64,000 nt of DNA from Bradysia coprophila (taxonomy: Eukaryota; Arthropoda; Insecta; Diptera; Sciaridae): contig NW_023503302.1 of NCBI RefSeq assembly GCF_014529535.1, positions 310,001 through 374,000 of the forward strand, read 5' to 3'. The stretch's first letter is position 1. Each line of letters starts with the position of its first letter. Made by a program: the position numbers and the translations under genes. The notes below the pieces were generated by a model. It did not search any database. It was given only the letters and a program-made list of their open reading frames with translations, and had not been told where the DNA came from. Below are positions 12,886-25,723 of the stretch, piece after piece.

Positions 12886-13330
12886 AAATTGCAATGCTAC
12901 TATGAACAAACCAACACCAGGCAAATCAATTATTATTTGTTATCTGGTAACCAATCGCTCATAGCAGATATAGCAATTTGAAAGTTTGGTAGTTGTTGGT
13001 AGTTGGACCCCCAAAATATTTTGCAGCAAAGATGTTTACCGTTTGAGAGCTACGCACCGAATGACGAAATTATTCTGCCTGCTTGCCTTTTTATAACTCA
13101 AATATTTGGTAGTTGACTACCACGTTGGTAAATTGCAATGCTACTATGAGCAAACCAACACCAGGCAAATCAATTATTATTTGTTATCTGGTAACCGATC
13201 GCTCATAGCAGACATCGCAATTTGAAAGTTTGGTAGTTGTTGGTAGTTGGACCCCCAAAATATTTAGTAGCAAAGATGCACACCGACTGATGAAATTATT
13301 CTGCCTGCTGGTCTATTTGTAAATCGAGTA
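12886..13330. repeat. ~245-bp tandem duplication
   Basis: The block beginning near AATTGCAATGCTACTATGA at 12886 recurs at ~13132 with high identity, including ATTATTTGTTATCTGGTAAC and TTGGTAGTTGGACCCCCAAA. A third, degenerate part follows the satellite at ~13485-13600. It is non-coding. Confidence 0.8.
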
Positions 13331-13332
13331 TT

Positions 13333-13463
13333 TGGTAGTTGACTACCAAAGTGGTAGTTGACTACCAAAGTGGTAGTTGACTACCAAAGTGGTAGTTGAC
13401 TACCAAAGTGGTAGTTGACTACCAAAGTGGTAGTTGACTACCAAAGTGGTAGTTGACTACCAA
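13333..13463. repeat. 19-bp hairpin satellite, about 7 copies
   Basis: Almost perfect tandem copies of GGTAGTTGACTACCAAAGT. The arms GGTAGT and ACTACC pair around TG. It is related to the satellite at 1474-1742. Confidence 0.9.
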
Positions 13464-14336
13464 ACTCATACGGAGGTTGTAGAGATGTTTAATGTTTGAA
13501 AGCTGCACACCGACTGATGATATTAATCGGCTCGCTTGCTTATTTATAAATCGAAAATTTGCTAGTTGAATACCGAAGTGGTACTTGAATAAATACCAAG
13601 CTGGCAATAAACAGAAATCATACTTAATGCTCTTAATCTATACTTAATGCGAGACCCGACCTATTTTCATAATTTATTGCTCGAAAGTAGTGACATTTAG
13701 TCTTTAGGAAAGTTTCGATTAGGGATAGGTGGTTGGGAATGATGGTTAGATTCAAAAACGATGGTGAGATTCAAAAACGATGGTGAGGTTCAAAAAGAAA
13801 AAGAAAAAAGACTCACTAGGCGTTAGCCGGTACTATTCTTGTTTTGTTTAGCCCAGAAGTGAAATCTCCATAACAAAAACAGGCATAAAATTCAAATGAC
13901 AATCAATATTTCTCCCTTACTGTTCTGATACTGTACTGTTGACAATGCAACATTTTGTTTTTCCAGTATTTTTCTTTGTTTCATTACGTCTTCCCAGACA
14001 TGAGAGCCCAGGTGATTTTCCGATAACGGCTGGAGCTCGACTTGGGGTGTAAATGCCGTTGTTGAGCTTTGAGTCTTAGGTGAACTATTAGATATTGATT
14101 AGAGCTATCATATTATAAAGATTGCGCTGATCGGCTCAGTACAAAATAAAAAGTTATAGCTCGAACAAGGCACGGCTGGTACCGGTTTTCTGAAACGTAT
14201 GTCCCCCAGGCCAGAATGCCTAGTCAAAGTTTTATGTTTAGCAATAAGAAACATTCAGCATTACCGAATTACGTTTACAAGTGTATGTTACGTATGTCAT
14301 ATGTCATGTACGGATACACTCCGTATAGTACTTACG

Positions 14337-14400
14337 AAAATGAAGAAGAGTTTTGATGCACTGGCTTTTCATACCATTTGTTGTTTTGCATTACATCGTG
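14337..14400 (+). repeat. sequence shared with 17858-17920
   Basis: GAAAATGAAGAAGA, GATGCAC and CATTTGTTGTT occur in the same order here, just 5' of the zucchini start, and again at 17858-17920, just 5' of NUDCD1 on its other side. Similarity is partial. It may be an old duplicated promoter or a repeat. Confidence 0.35.
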
Positions 14401-14420
14401 AGTAAAATTCTCAACCGGTC

Positions 14421-15133
14421 ATGCCGAACTATTTTCTCTATTTAAACACTTTGATTGCTGTTACATTGACGCCGCTTGTCTGTATAAAATTGTACAGACT
14501 GATAAGAAAACCAAAGCCACTAAAACAAGTGCTATTCGCGAATAACATTTCGGGTTGTTGCAGCGACACTAACTTTTCAACCGTTAACACTTGTCCCAAT
14601 CAATATTGTTTCAAAAATAATTTGTGGCAAATAGTTCGGTTAATTGATCAGAGCCAGAATTCGATTTGTCTGGCTTTGTATACGTTAAGTTTGGACGACG
14701 TAAAGAATGCACTCACGAGAGCCAAATGCCGAGGCGTTCAAATAAGAATCATCACCACAGAGGAGTCAATGAAGAATTTAAGTAGAGATTTTACACGGCT
14801 GTCAACTTCCGGTATCGCTATTCGCTTCCCACTTCACGGAACAGAAAGACTACTCCATCACAAACTTTGCATTATTGACGGCGAAGATCGAAAGTACAGA
14901 CAGTCAAAACAATCGGTGCCGGTGCTACTGAGCGGATCAATGAATTGGACAATGAGTGTACAGTTTAATGACAACAGTAAGTCTAATCATTGAGTCTGAT
15001 TTTTTTTTTTGTTCAATTGTAGTCCTTCACTTCCAATTGGGACAATATTACCATCGACTCGGACTATGATGTAGTTAAGAAAAGCCAAAGAGAGTTCGAT
15101 TCAATGTGGGACAGTTTCAAGCGTTCCAATTAG
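14421..15133 (+). CDS. zuc: Zucchini/PLD6-like mitochondrial phospholipase-D nuclease
   Basis: Two exons, 14421-14957 and 15023-15133, give 215 residues, close to the 220-250 of the family. An N-terminal membrane anchor (about residues 4-24) is followed by a cysteine pair region (C46/C47, C58, C63) and the single phospholipase-D HKD motif, H146-x-K148-x4-D153, with GSMNWT at 172-177. Family members sit on the outer mitochondrial membrane as dimers, and in flies they cut piRNA precursors. I chose the GTACAG donor at 14958 rather than the stronger-looking GTAAGT at 14977, because only the former keeps frame into exon 2 (SNWDNITI), and the spacing then equals that of known members. The gene looks intact. 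It converges on NUDCD1, with 620 bp between the stops. Confidence 0.88.
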
Positions 15134-15754
15134 TACGGAGGAGACAGATCAGTCCCAAAGCTTAATTTAATATAATTCGAGTTAAGGCTGTGATGATTTT
15201 ACATTTTCATATTGAAGAGAGTAAAAAAAATTGAGATCCAAATCGTCGTCTTTGATTACACTATTCAAAACTTTCATTCTGGCTTACAGCACATAAGATT
15301 CTAACTTCCTTAAAGCGGCTCCTCACGATCATAGTAACGGTATATAAGTCAAATTCGCGGTTTGAAGATTTTTACGGCCAAATCACTGTGGTCCTAATGT
15401 GAAAATTTTCTTGACTTCTGCGTCCGCCGAGAGCACTGACACAACTTCATTACAAGGAAAGTCGCAAACCTGGGTCAATGATCGGTTTAACCTCCAACAT
15501 AGATGTTGATCCATCTAACAGTTTCTGTTTTTTGATGAGGATAGTTTTCAGGCGAACCTAGTAATTATTAAGATCGTAGGGTAGGAGTCGTTGGAGTCTG
15601 ATATCTGAGTGACTTCAACTGGTCCAAGGCGAGGTCTTCATCCCAAGTTAAGTAAATGGTGTTTCATGTCGATGTCGCGGAAGTAAGACCTTCTACTGTT
15701 TGCAGGTGCATACAGCACATTGAAACAATTTTTTTTTGCTATCTTCGTCACTTC
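15134..15754. other. spacer between convergent genes
   Basis: It presumably contains the 3' UTRs of the zucchini gene (+) and NUDCD1 (-). No other gene is seen. Confidence 0.5.
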
Positions 15755-17532
15755 TCAAGCGTTTATTTGCAGAACGAAAATATATTTCTCGGTCAACAAA
15801 ATCGTAATTTCATTTTCCACCACCATACCAAGAATTTCATCTTGTTCCTCCATCGAAAACAATTTCTGTTGGCCGATAGTCACCTTTCCGCCGCCGCGTT
15901 TCTTCAGTCCAAGTGCAGAGCTATTGTTCATCTTATAGATGAATACGTGACGATGTGGTTCACAGATGATGGCATAATCGGCATTCGGCGAACATTGAAT
16001 GTACTTTTTCTGTTGCTTTGATGCTTGCACGTATCCGAAGGCGTTTAATGTTGCCTCGTGGCTTAATGACCAATCAGATGGATTTGCGGGGGAAAACTTT
16101 GGAGCCCAAATCAGTGCATCGACATCGCTTCGAATGACAATTGCTGGAAGTGCTCCGGGTCTCTGATTCAAAGCGAACAATGGACGATTGGAGCCTAGGT
16201 TTAGTTTATGGGTCACTGTAAACGTAGTTGTATTGATTCGAACTGTAAGGGGAGAATGGTAAGTTAGAAAAATGTGAAGTGAAATCCGATAAGTTCCATC
16301 TTACGTAAATTGTAATCATTGTCCAACTCATTGATGTCCATGTCACAGTCCTCCATTTCTGATTGCAAAACAGACGTCAAACCGTATTTATGTGCCTCTG
16401 CCGGCTCATCATCGTTTTTATCGGAAATAACCTGGTCCGCTAACAGACTCGACCATACAGAATTGGATGTGTCCTTTTTCACCAATGTTACTTGAATGTA
16501 TGGTGCACCCGCACCTGCACGTTCACTTTCCATCGACCAAGTCGTCAAGTCGGAATCTATTTCGCCGAACAATTTTCCTTCCAACAGTGATTCGTTCTGG
16601 TAGGTTACATTGATCCATTGGTCCTTCGACGTAACTTTGAAATCACATTTTTGTTGAACCGTCGTCAAGTTAAATTTTATGAAAATATCGTCGTCCAATT
16701 GGGTCCATGTAAATGGAATGGATTTTTCCTCCGGTGCTGGTTCACTGTTTTGTTGCGACGTTTTCGTTTCATCGTTGTCACCTCCCAAATTCACTGCTCG
16801 GTCGGTACATAACACAATTGCAGACGATCTCGGTTCCAGCGAACAATATGTGGGAAGATTCTTCAATCGGATCTCTTTCAGGGTAGTTTTTGCCCATGCA
16901 CCGTTCAGCTCCTGCTTCAGTTGAACCAGGTTTAAAAATGTCTCAAAGGAATTTTCAACATACTCCACGTGCAGCAGAACACAGTAAATGAATTTCGTTT
17001 CGTTGGCAATTTCGAATCGTGCATCTTCAATGTAAAATCGATGCGAACCATCCAAACCAATTTCGGAATGAGCACTTTTCCATTCGGTTTTTTTGAACCG
17101 ATCGCCGGTATCTATCACATGGATGACGCCCAGACCATCGGTGAGGAGGCAATATTGTTCCGACACGAAAACGAAACTGATGTTATAGTCATTGGTTGAA
17201 CGCTCGCCCTGTCGTAATTTGTATACGACTGACAACGGATCCAACTTTCCAATTGGCTCGTTGTATTTGATGCACTGGATGTTTCGATTTGCATCCGCAA
17301 AGTATGTTGTGTCTATGGACCACGGATCTCGAACTAAATGGTTTTGTAAACCGAATAGCTGTGCGTGAAGTGATGAGTACTGTTCCTCACTCGGAACGAT
17401 TTTATGCGGCGGAATGGTTAGTGGAAATTTTAGTTTGGAGATCGGCTCCAGCGATAGTTTATAGCCGTCAAATGTGGCGTCAAGTAATTTTTGATTCGGT
17501 TTTAACTCCAAAAGCTTTACATCATTTGCCAT
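15755..17532 (-). CDS. NUDCD1: NudC domain-containing protein 1 (NUDCD1)
   Basis: Two exons, 17532-16305 and 16242-15755, join in phase 1 across a 62-nt intron to give about 571 residues (human family member ~580). The CS/p23-like domain starts near residue 272 (IPFTWTQLDDDIFIKF) and ends near 360. It is flanked by N- and C-terminal regions that in this family form a beta-propeller-like body. The C-terminus contains YAIICEPHRHVFIYKM and ends in FVLQINA. Known members are Hsp90-linked co-chaperones, with the DEAH helicase DHX15 among reported clients; function here is inferred. The ATG at 17532 begins a conserved-looking N-terminus. No disruption is seen. Confidence 0.85.
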
Positions 17533-20500
17533 TGCTGTACGATATTAAAATTAATCTTATTTACACGATCGAAATTGTATGGAAAACGTAAACAAATACA
17601 CCAAAAAAGGTCGGATTGTTCTTCTTTAGTTACACACACACGATAAGCCATTTAAATGTGACGTCACCTGTCCATATAAACAAAGATCTAAGTTTATGAG
17701 TTGTGTGAAATTTCAAAAAAATCTTTATGAAAACGTAGACCCCTTGTGGAAAAGTTCAATGTCGAGTCAAAGTCTTTAGCCTACCAGCGTAACTGTACAA
17801 TGAAATCGCTCAATTACTTTTAAATGCGTTACATTCGGTCGCATTCCATCCTTCGTGAAAATGAAGAAGAATTCGATGCACGCACCGGCCTGTGATAACT
17901 CATTTGTTGTTGTTCTCTTGTTATTGTTGTTGATGTTTTAATTGGTGAAATTCTGTATAATGCAAAACAATTTTCTTTGTACTAATCAGGCCCGGATGCA
18001 GAAGAGGATTTCACGCGGTTAAAGTTTAATTTACAGTTTAAAAATAATGATATGTCTTGTTCGATGGGGTATCCAAAGTGTCAAAATGAGCATCAACTTC
18101 TCAAATTCTATTGAGTCCCTCAATTCTAAAGACGAATAAGCTTTTAATTTAATAACAGGGATTCCACGCACTCACTTTTCTCACTTTTTCCAACTATTTT
18201 CAACATCTAAAAAAGTGAGGAACTATCTGCTTGATTTCTTACTTTTTCCAACTATTTTCAGATCCTTTACTTACTTTTTTTTAAATCAATCAAAGAAGAG
18301 TAGAAAACATGTTAGAATTGTAAAATTTCGCCTGCGGCGCTAGAAAACTCCTACTAAAAGTTTCTAGTGTAGTATAGTACATTGCAAAAACATTTTACAA
18401 GTCTATTCTACCATTTTAGTGCATCACCATTTAACTATGGTTTCAACCTTTATATTTTGAGTGGCTTTCACTCTTATGCGAAAAATATAGCTCCCAATGG
18501 GTCGACCGGCTAAACAGGGGCTGAAATGTTGTTCGACCTGAAAGTTAAAATCTGTACAGGTAGAGTATGGTTTCGCTCAAACCTGTCAGGTCAAGTTTCA
18601 GGTAACCTTTCAGGTAAAAGGTTAGTTTATTGAAATTTCTTTTAATATGCCGTTTTGGAATCCTTATCAAGGAGGATGAAAATCTTCTATACAATACAGT
18701 GGATAGTAGAGAGATCGCCAACTGAAAGAGTTAAAAACTGTATAGTGCTCTTATAAGTTATAGGTAAATATACAAAACATTTAAAAACTTTTATTAACCT
18801 CAACATTTTTGATATTTTTTAAGTTTTCAAAAATTTAGTTGTAATTTAGGAGGGAAGGGGTACATTTTTTGGAAATTCTCATACATTTTGCGTCTACAAA
18901 ATCCAGATTTTTGAGTTACGTAATTTATGAGAATGACTTATAAATTGAAACCGTTTAACGTATAACTTACACTAAGTCATTTATGCAATCCTTCTACTAA
19001 TCGTAACGAACGTTAGGTTTCAGTATATTGACCTGTAACTGAATACTGTAGTTTCGTCTGTAGTCAGCATCCGAAAGTCTTTGAAATAGTGTTAACATCA
19101 TTTTGTAGATAGATTTAAAAACAAAAATAGAATTGACAAAAATTCCTAATTCTATCTACCGATTTGTGTTCAACGTTCCGCAACCGAATTTTTAGTCTTT
19201 GAGTAACGAATTTTTCTTGAAAATGCTTATTTGTCAGCGTAGGAGTTGGACGTATCCTCCTGCCTCCTCTCCCACGCTTGATAATAGTCTATGAAATTCA
19301 TTGGATGCACACTTTCCTTTATTGGAAAATATTTTGCTAAGTCGTCAAAAACTAATCCGTTAAAATAAAGTTATCTGCAATTCTAATCAGCCATTGTTTC
19401 ATCCCGGAGAAACTTACTCGAATAATCTTTGACTTGGCGTAAAATAGCGTTCAAAATTTCCTAAAAACTCACTTTTTTACCAACTTTTTCACCAGAAAAT
19501 CAATTATTTCTAGCAACTATTTTCGTTATTTTTACTCACTTTTCCACTTTTTGACTATAAATTTTTCATGGAATCCCTGAATAAATAATCATCCGAAATT
19601 ACAAATAGAAAGGTACAAAATCCAACCTATTAATGTATCATCGAGAAAAATACAGTCTATTAGACATACCAAATAGTCTAAAGACCACAGTTAAAAAATC
19701 CAATCTATAAGACAAATCATCGAGTACCACTCACGCTTAAAGTGTGTTGCCAATTTACAACACTTTATAAGAGTACGTGTAAAGCTCGGTATCATGTTTT
19801 GAGGAAAAAAAAATTGAAGGTCAGCGGTCAGTTAGTAGTCTAGTCGATAACGACCAACGTTTACAAGTTTTGTTAAATCGCCCCTAAAACATTTCCAAGT
19901 GTACTGTGGCGTTAGTTGGTCTAGCCAGGACACCTGTTCAAATACAGACATCACAATAAACTCGAAAATTTTCATTTGCTCTAAATCATCGTCTTTGATT
20001 GTACTACTATGTCTCTGCCTTCATTCCTGTCTTGAGCATACATGTTTAAAACTGTCCTTGATGTACTTTATCATGATAAGTAAAAAATCTCAGTAGAAAT
20101 GCCAAATTTAGCCGTGTTTCATAATTAAATGTTAACTAACAGTCTAAAAATAGGGCAAATGAATGTGAATTAGAGTACATTGAACATTGTAACGATATAA
20201 GTGAAGGTTACTGTCAAGGTGGTTTTTCAAGATTTTTAAGGCCGAGTACTAAGTGTGGTTTTTAGGTGAAATTTTCCTTGACTTCTACTTTGGCTGTAGA
20301 CGCTGTAGAGTACTTTAAAGAATATAATTAGTTTACAACGGAAGTCACGCGTAATCTCGATATGCTTAGTATTGTTTTCTATTGTCGGAGCGGAGCGGAA
20401 ACTCGCAACTTCAATGTTATGGAAATTTTTAAAAATATTTTTAAGAATTAGAAGACTATTTTTGAAAGAACGTTGATCATCCGAATGGTAAGCCATGGCC

Positions 20501-20846
20501 TTGAGTTTTTCGCTTTTTGAGCAAGGAAAATATTTCTGCTTTTCTTTTTAACTATAAATTAGACTATATAACTATTCGCCTTCTTGTTAAGCTGTAATGG
20601 AGATTTCCGTCATTTATTTTCATATTGCATCAGCTGCATCGGTTGCACATTCACCCCAATTCTACTACAATTAATTTTATCATCAAAATCGTGTACAAAA
20701 AATTTATGAAAACCAGAGTTTGACGTTCTTAAAATAGACGTGCAAAAATATCGCAAAACAGAACCAAAATAAGATGGAACGTCGAGGTTTTTAATTAATT
20801 TATTAAAGCGAAAAGACTGTCATCCGATAATTGTACCAAATTTGTG
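17533..20846. other. intergenic, mostly one TIR element
   Basis: No gene is seen. It contains the TIR element at 18156-19579. The first ~100 bp probably hold the NUDCD1 promoter on the minus strand. Confidence 0.4.
18156..19579. mobile_element. hAT-like non-autonomous element
   Basis: It starts CAGGGATTCCACG and ends CATGGAATCCCTG, an inverted pair beginning CAGGG as is common in hAT elements. Both ends continue into runs rich in ACTCACTTTTT and CAACTATTTTC. No clean target duplication was seen, so exact borders are uncertain. There is no coding frame. Confidence 0.5.
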
Positions 20847-22707
20847 ATGGCCAAGCATATTTTAATTGGTAAACGAAAAACTTGTGTCCAATCATAACCA
20901 ATTAAACAGTGAAAAAAATGATCTGATTAGGTGGCGGAACGGGATTCATTGGATCAAATTTAAAAAAATTACTCACATCTAAGGGATACGATGTGACGAC
21001 AATTTCTCGAATGCCCGGGTTGAAGCGAATGACATGGCACGAACTGGAAAGTAATGGAATACCGGAAAAAACGTACGCCGTAGTCAATCTTGCTGGACAA
21101 AATGTTCTGGATCCGAGCAGACGATGGAGTCCCGGGTGAATATGATTTGAAATAGATTGTTATCAATCGAATTTATTGTCAACATTTGTCCCAAACAGCT
21201 TCCGCCAAAATGTTTGGAATTCCCGGATAAATACAACCAAAAATCTCGTGAATGCAATTGAAAAAGCGGCAACAAAACCGAAAGTGTTTGTCAGCGTTTC
21301 CGGCGTTAGTTTATACGAACCGGGACCGAAGGTATACACGGAAAATGATAATGGAACAGATTATGATTTCATGTCGCGACTCTGTTTGAAATGGGAAGAA
21401 GCGGCCAATTTGAAAGCCGAATCGGACACAAAATTGGTAGGCCTTCCGATTGGAAAACGTTTATCGGTTTTACAAACTTATTATCGCCAGTTGCATTCAA
21501 GGTGAAAGTACGTTGCGGTGTAGTACTAGGTCGCACAGGCGGTATGATCAAATCGCTTTATTTGCCGTTCAAATTGGGATTAGGCGGACCAGTACAGCCA
21601 GGAGACCAACCGTTGCCGTGGATTCACATAACGGATATTTGTAATCTCATCAAATTTTGCATAGAAGAGAATCAAGCTAAGGGCGTGATAAATGGTGTTG
21701 CACCGCAAATTGTTACGAATCGTGAGTTTTCTAAGGTGAGGATCGAACCAAATTTTATCTTCGATTTCGAAACCGATTTCTTAGAGCAGAAACCTTTGTA
21801 TTACTATAGGGCAGGGCTTAAACATTTTCTTACATTTTTCGGAAGTTTCGCTTTTTTTTGTTGGAAATCTAGGAAAATGTTTTTTCATCTCGCAAGATTT
21901 CTGAAGGGCGCTGGGGAATTTGGCAAATCTTTGTATGAGGCACTAGCAACACACTCTGTAGTTTTGGTGATAAGATGCTGATTCATTCATTCCATGGCCA
22001 TGTAACAACAAGTCGAAATCATATGAATAAAAAACTGCGCAAAAGGGAGGGGGAGGAAATTTTTACTCCAGGTAATTCAGGGGAAGAAACAACTTTTATA
22101 GTCAAGCTTAAGCCTTTTGTCCTGGGCCTTGGGACACAGAAAACAAGTCTCAGTTGTTTAAAGACTGCTTACAGAGATGCAATTTGTGATCCGTTTCATT
22201 TCATATTTTTCATCTACAACTGAGACAAGTGTTTGGGGTTAAACGGACAATTTATGGTGTTCTTGGAGCTGCCATCATTCGTTCTATTAAACGAGATTTA
22301 TATTTAACAAGGGAGAATAAGCCAAACATTCGGGACGAATCGTTTCGCATTTACGGCTTCTGCTTTGGCATTTTATTTTTATTGCTCCTGTTTAATGAAT
22401 TGTAGCCTACCCCAGTTAACCTTTCAACTCTATGACTCATTGACATTCTTTTACGCATCCACCAGCCGAGAATCTTACCATTTCTTTCATTTAATACTTG
22501 CAGTGTTTTGCATCGGCCCTAACTCGTCCAGCACTATTTCCTATGCCTGAATTCGTGGTCAAATTGATATTTGGTATGGAAAGAGGAGTACTGCTGACAA
22601 CTGGAGCTAAAATTTCGTCACAAAAATCGATTGATTTGGGATTTAAATTCACTTATCCAACGGTAGATGAGGCCTGTAGAGAAGTGGTAAATGCAAAGAA
22701 CAAGTAA
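20847..22707 (+). CDS. SDR39U1: SDR39U1-type epimerase family protein
   Basis: Five exons, 20847-20868, 20931-21135, 21199-21436, 21502-21735 and 22504-22707, join in phase to 300 residues. It is an atypical short-chain dehydrogenase. The N-terminal nucleotide-binding loop GGGTGFIG is split by the first intron. There follow VNLAGQN (~63-69), RRWSPGFRQNVWNSR, the SGVSLYEP region, VVLGRTGGM, LGLGGPVQPG, PWIHITD and VINGVAP, the C-terminal hallmark region of the family. The start is the ATG at 20847: without this 22-nt exon the glycine loop would follow a stop codon. Intron 4 (768 nt) is unusually long for this window. The family is predicted to be NADP-dependent; its substrate is unknown. The gene converges on MED10, with 146 bp between the stops. 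Confidence 0.87.
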
Positions 22708-22853
22708 GAAACTTGCATGCGTCGGTCTGTGTATACATCTGATTTTTGTTAGAATTTCCCAAGCAATAAATTATTACAAAACTTAGGAAACAGCTGGGTT
22801 GTCTTACTGAATTCAATTGAATGGTTTATTAAAAATAAATTCTTTGTCTGCCG

Positions 22854-23322
22854 TTAATCATCTGGGCGCAATGCTCTGTACATATTCAGCTCAGTGGGAA
22901 AGGTTTTCTGCAGTTCCATCAGCATGTTTGTCTTAAATTTACGGTACGCGTCAATTTTACCTTTGACTTCTTCGTTTTTCGTTAGCGCTTTCTCTATGCA
23001 ATCTTTTGTGTACAGCTGTGGATTCTTTCCTTGATCGATGTAGTCGAAGACTTCGAATGGAACATGTACATCCTGCACTTGATTTTTCAGTTTGTCGATT
23101 TCCTGCAGACCGGTTACGATGCCTTGACTGAAAATTGAAGACAACAAATTTTGTGTCATCTGGCTCGCTTGGATGAGCATGGTCGCACTATACTCACATT
23201 TTCTGATTCAAAACGTTTTGTTGTCCCTGAGGTTGAAAGTCGCTAACAATAATCCTGACTTGGCGCACATTCTCGATAAACATTTCCAAATTGGTTTCGA
23301 GATTCTCCAATGGGGAGCCCAT
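22854..23322 (-). CDS. MED10: Mediator complex subunit 10
   Basis: Two exons, 23322-23198 and 23127-22854, give 132 residues, matching the ~133 of fly MED10. It begins PLENLETNLEMFIENVRQVR, continues IVSDFQPQGQQNVLNQK and VTGLQEIDKLKNQVQDV, and ends with FPTELNMYRALRPDD. MED10 is a small core subunit of the Mediator middle module, which links activators to RNA polymerase II. The chosen ATG (23322) is the one directly before the conserved N-terminus; an upstream in-frame ATG would add ~25 unrelated residues. It is intact. Confidence 0.92.
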
Positions 23323-23971
23323 TGTTGGTGATAAATTCGGATGGTGGGTTCGTCCGGAATAGTAGTGCAAAATAATGGGGAATTTCACAAATATCAATAA
23401 ATAAATACCAGGTCAGTCTGACAAGAGGCCCAAATAAACACACAAGATAAAAATTGTTGACATAAGTGCAGCGCTGTTAAATTTATCGTAAACAAATGTC
23501 GCTGGATGTACAATGAGTGAAGTACTAGTGTCAGATCGATTTTAATTTTAGGCGGAAACAAAATCGAAACATAAACTAGATTCGATGGTAAAAATTGACA
23601 ATAATTACAACTGAAACGCACACAACTTTTCATTTTGTGATTTCGATTCGTGAGTTTATGTTCTTACGAACCAGTAGAACAGAGTAGTACACAGACGGGT
23701 GGTAAATTTTAAGTGCTTCATGGCCTAGGCATTTCTATTAGAACTATAAAATATCACAGAACAGCGACAACAAAACAAACGATGAGCTCTGGTTCTGGTC
23801 TTTTATGTGCAAAATGTATGTTAAAACTATAAGATTTTCGGTGAATATAATTGATAGATGAAATCATGTTCCTGATTCGATAACAATATTGTACATGCTC
23901 TCCGTCCATAAAAGAACGTGAGTTTTTGTAGGCATTTTGAACAGGGGAAACCACAATTTTCCAAATGTCCT

Positions 23972-24268
23972 TAGGGATGGGAGACGTTCAAAATTATCGA
24001 TAATATCAATCGAAAGAAATTATCGATAATCGATTAATCATATCGTTATCGATAATTTAATAATTATAGATAATTATCAAAATATCGATATTTTGAAATT
24101 TATTCGAAAATTCATGATAATATATCGATAAATATCGGACCGAAATAACGATATATCGAATTATCGATATCTAGATAATTATCAAAATATCAATAAATAT
24201 CGATTATCGATATTTTTTTGATAACTTTCGAAAAAAAAATCATTATCTATCATTATCGCCCATGCCTA
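23972..24268. mobile_element. hAT-like MITE with TATCGATA-rich core
   Basis: It starts TAGGGATGGG and ends CCCATGCCTA. The interior is almost entirely TATCGATA and AATTATCAAAATATCGATAT type palindromes. It is the same family as 38707-39271, which has a perfect target duplication. Here the flanks match only partly (AATGTCCT versus GACGTCCT a few bases away). Confidence 0.65.
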
Positions 24269-25723
24269 GTAGACGTCCTTTAATTGCCTTATATTCCCTT
24301 ATATGGTGAAAACTGTTGATTTTTGTATGATTTATATTACCGGAAACGTCAGTAAAATTAAGACATAACTTTGTTTCAGCTGTTGGCATCGGGGAACCTG
24401 GCACACTCTATCATAGTATGCGCCCTTTTACTACATGTAACGAAATGTATTAGTGGACCATTCAAAATAGCTGAAACATGTCTAAATTACACTGACGTAG
24501 GCTGTAATTTAACACAATATTAGTATTTTAGATTTCTAGGGATAAACAGATGAAAAGTGGAGTTTTCGTGTGGATATTGTTGATCCGACGTCAATAAACA
24601 CACGAAAACGAGATTCATGTTCATGTAATGGATTTATCTTGCTGAGGTCCATGGTATGAGGTAATTTTTTTTTGTTGATTAACTCAATACCGTCTCTAGC
24701 AAACAAACTTCGTTTTGACGCTGTCAAAATACTTTTTTATTCCTATGTTTGTAGAATCACACAGTGTTGATTAATGATACGTCGCATTTTTAACACCTTA
24801 TTAGTTATGTTGCTGGAGAGGGTACTGATTGGCCACTTTGTAATATTTGCATAAACAGTCGTGGACGGTTGATTGGACTATTTCTTATATGTTTTACACA
24901 ATTAAAAGTTTAGTACGGTTCTCAGCCACCGGTCGGCACACCACGCTTCTGGTTGGCACACCACGCAAGCGAAATCTTATAATTCCTTTTCAAATTTGAA
25001 GTCTTTTCGCATATATGACAAACGAATAAGTCACTTGAATCCAATTGAAGTGGTTATAGGTAATAAAAAGCTAACTGCATCTGGTGCACTTTCGCTGAAT
25101 ACACTAAAAATGCGAAGGTTTTTTTTCGAAATAAAAGATTTCAATGCCTGTTCGCCATACGCACGCTGTTACACAAAAGGTAATGTTCGGATTCCTTTAG
25201 CATTGAAAGAGCATTGCGTTTGTAATATTACATTTTCATTGCACTGCACACACAGAGTATATTGAAAGATTTTTTTTATTTATTTCAGAAACGGTTTTGT
25301 TTTTACTATACAACATTTATATACAAAGCCATTAGAACAGTAGTTTTGTAAAATCGTTAATAAATAGCATAGCACTACTAACCAGCAATCAATTATTGTT
25401 AATTAGTTTACACGGTTATTAAGACCTTTTTTTTTCACATAGAAACCTCCTCACCACTAAAAATGGAATCATCAAAACAAGAAATTTTGGTCTTTCTTTA
25501 GTTAAGTTTACCAAAAAACAAAAATGAAACAAATCGGGAAAGAAAAGAAAAATCGAGAAATGTAGCTAGATAGTGGTCACAATTAGTTTTTCTAAAACTT
25601 TTAACTGGTAAAATTCTGCTTGCGGTTGCGTGCTAAGTTTATTTTAAGAATTTTGTTTTCGTTTGATTCAGAATTAGTTTTGTTTTGTTTACTCTAATTG
25701 CATTGACTAGACCTATAAGCACA
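24269..25723. other. intergenic, with a foldback fragment
   Basis: The part 24538-24640 is a fragment of the foldback family seen intact at 35794-36124 (GTGGAGTTTTCGTGTG). The part near 25300-25723 may be the 3' UTR of the starvin-like gene. No gene is supported. Confidence 0.45.

Noticed and set aside
14971-15022. GTAAGT donor at 14977 for the zucchini intron
   Set aside because: It gives the wrong frame in exon 2 with an early stop. The GTACAG donor at 14958 keeps frame and family spacing.
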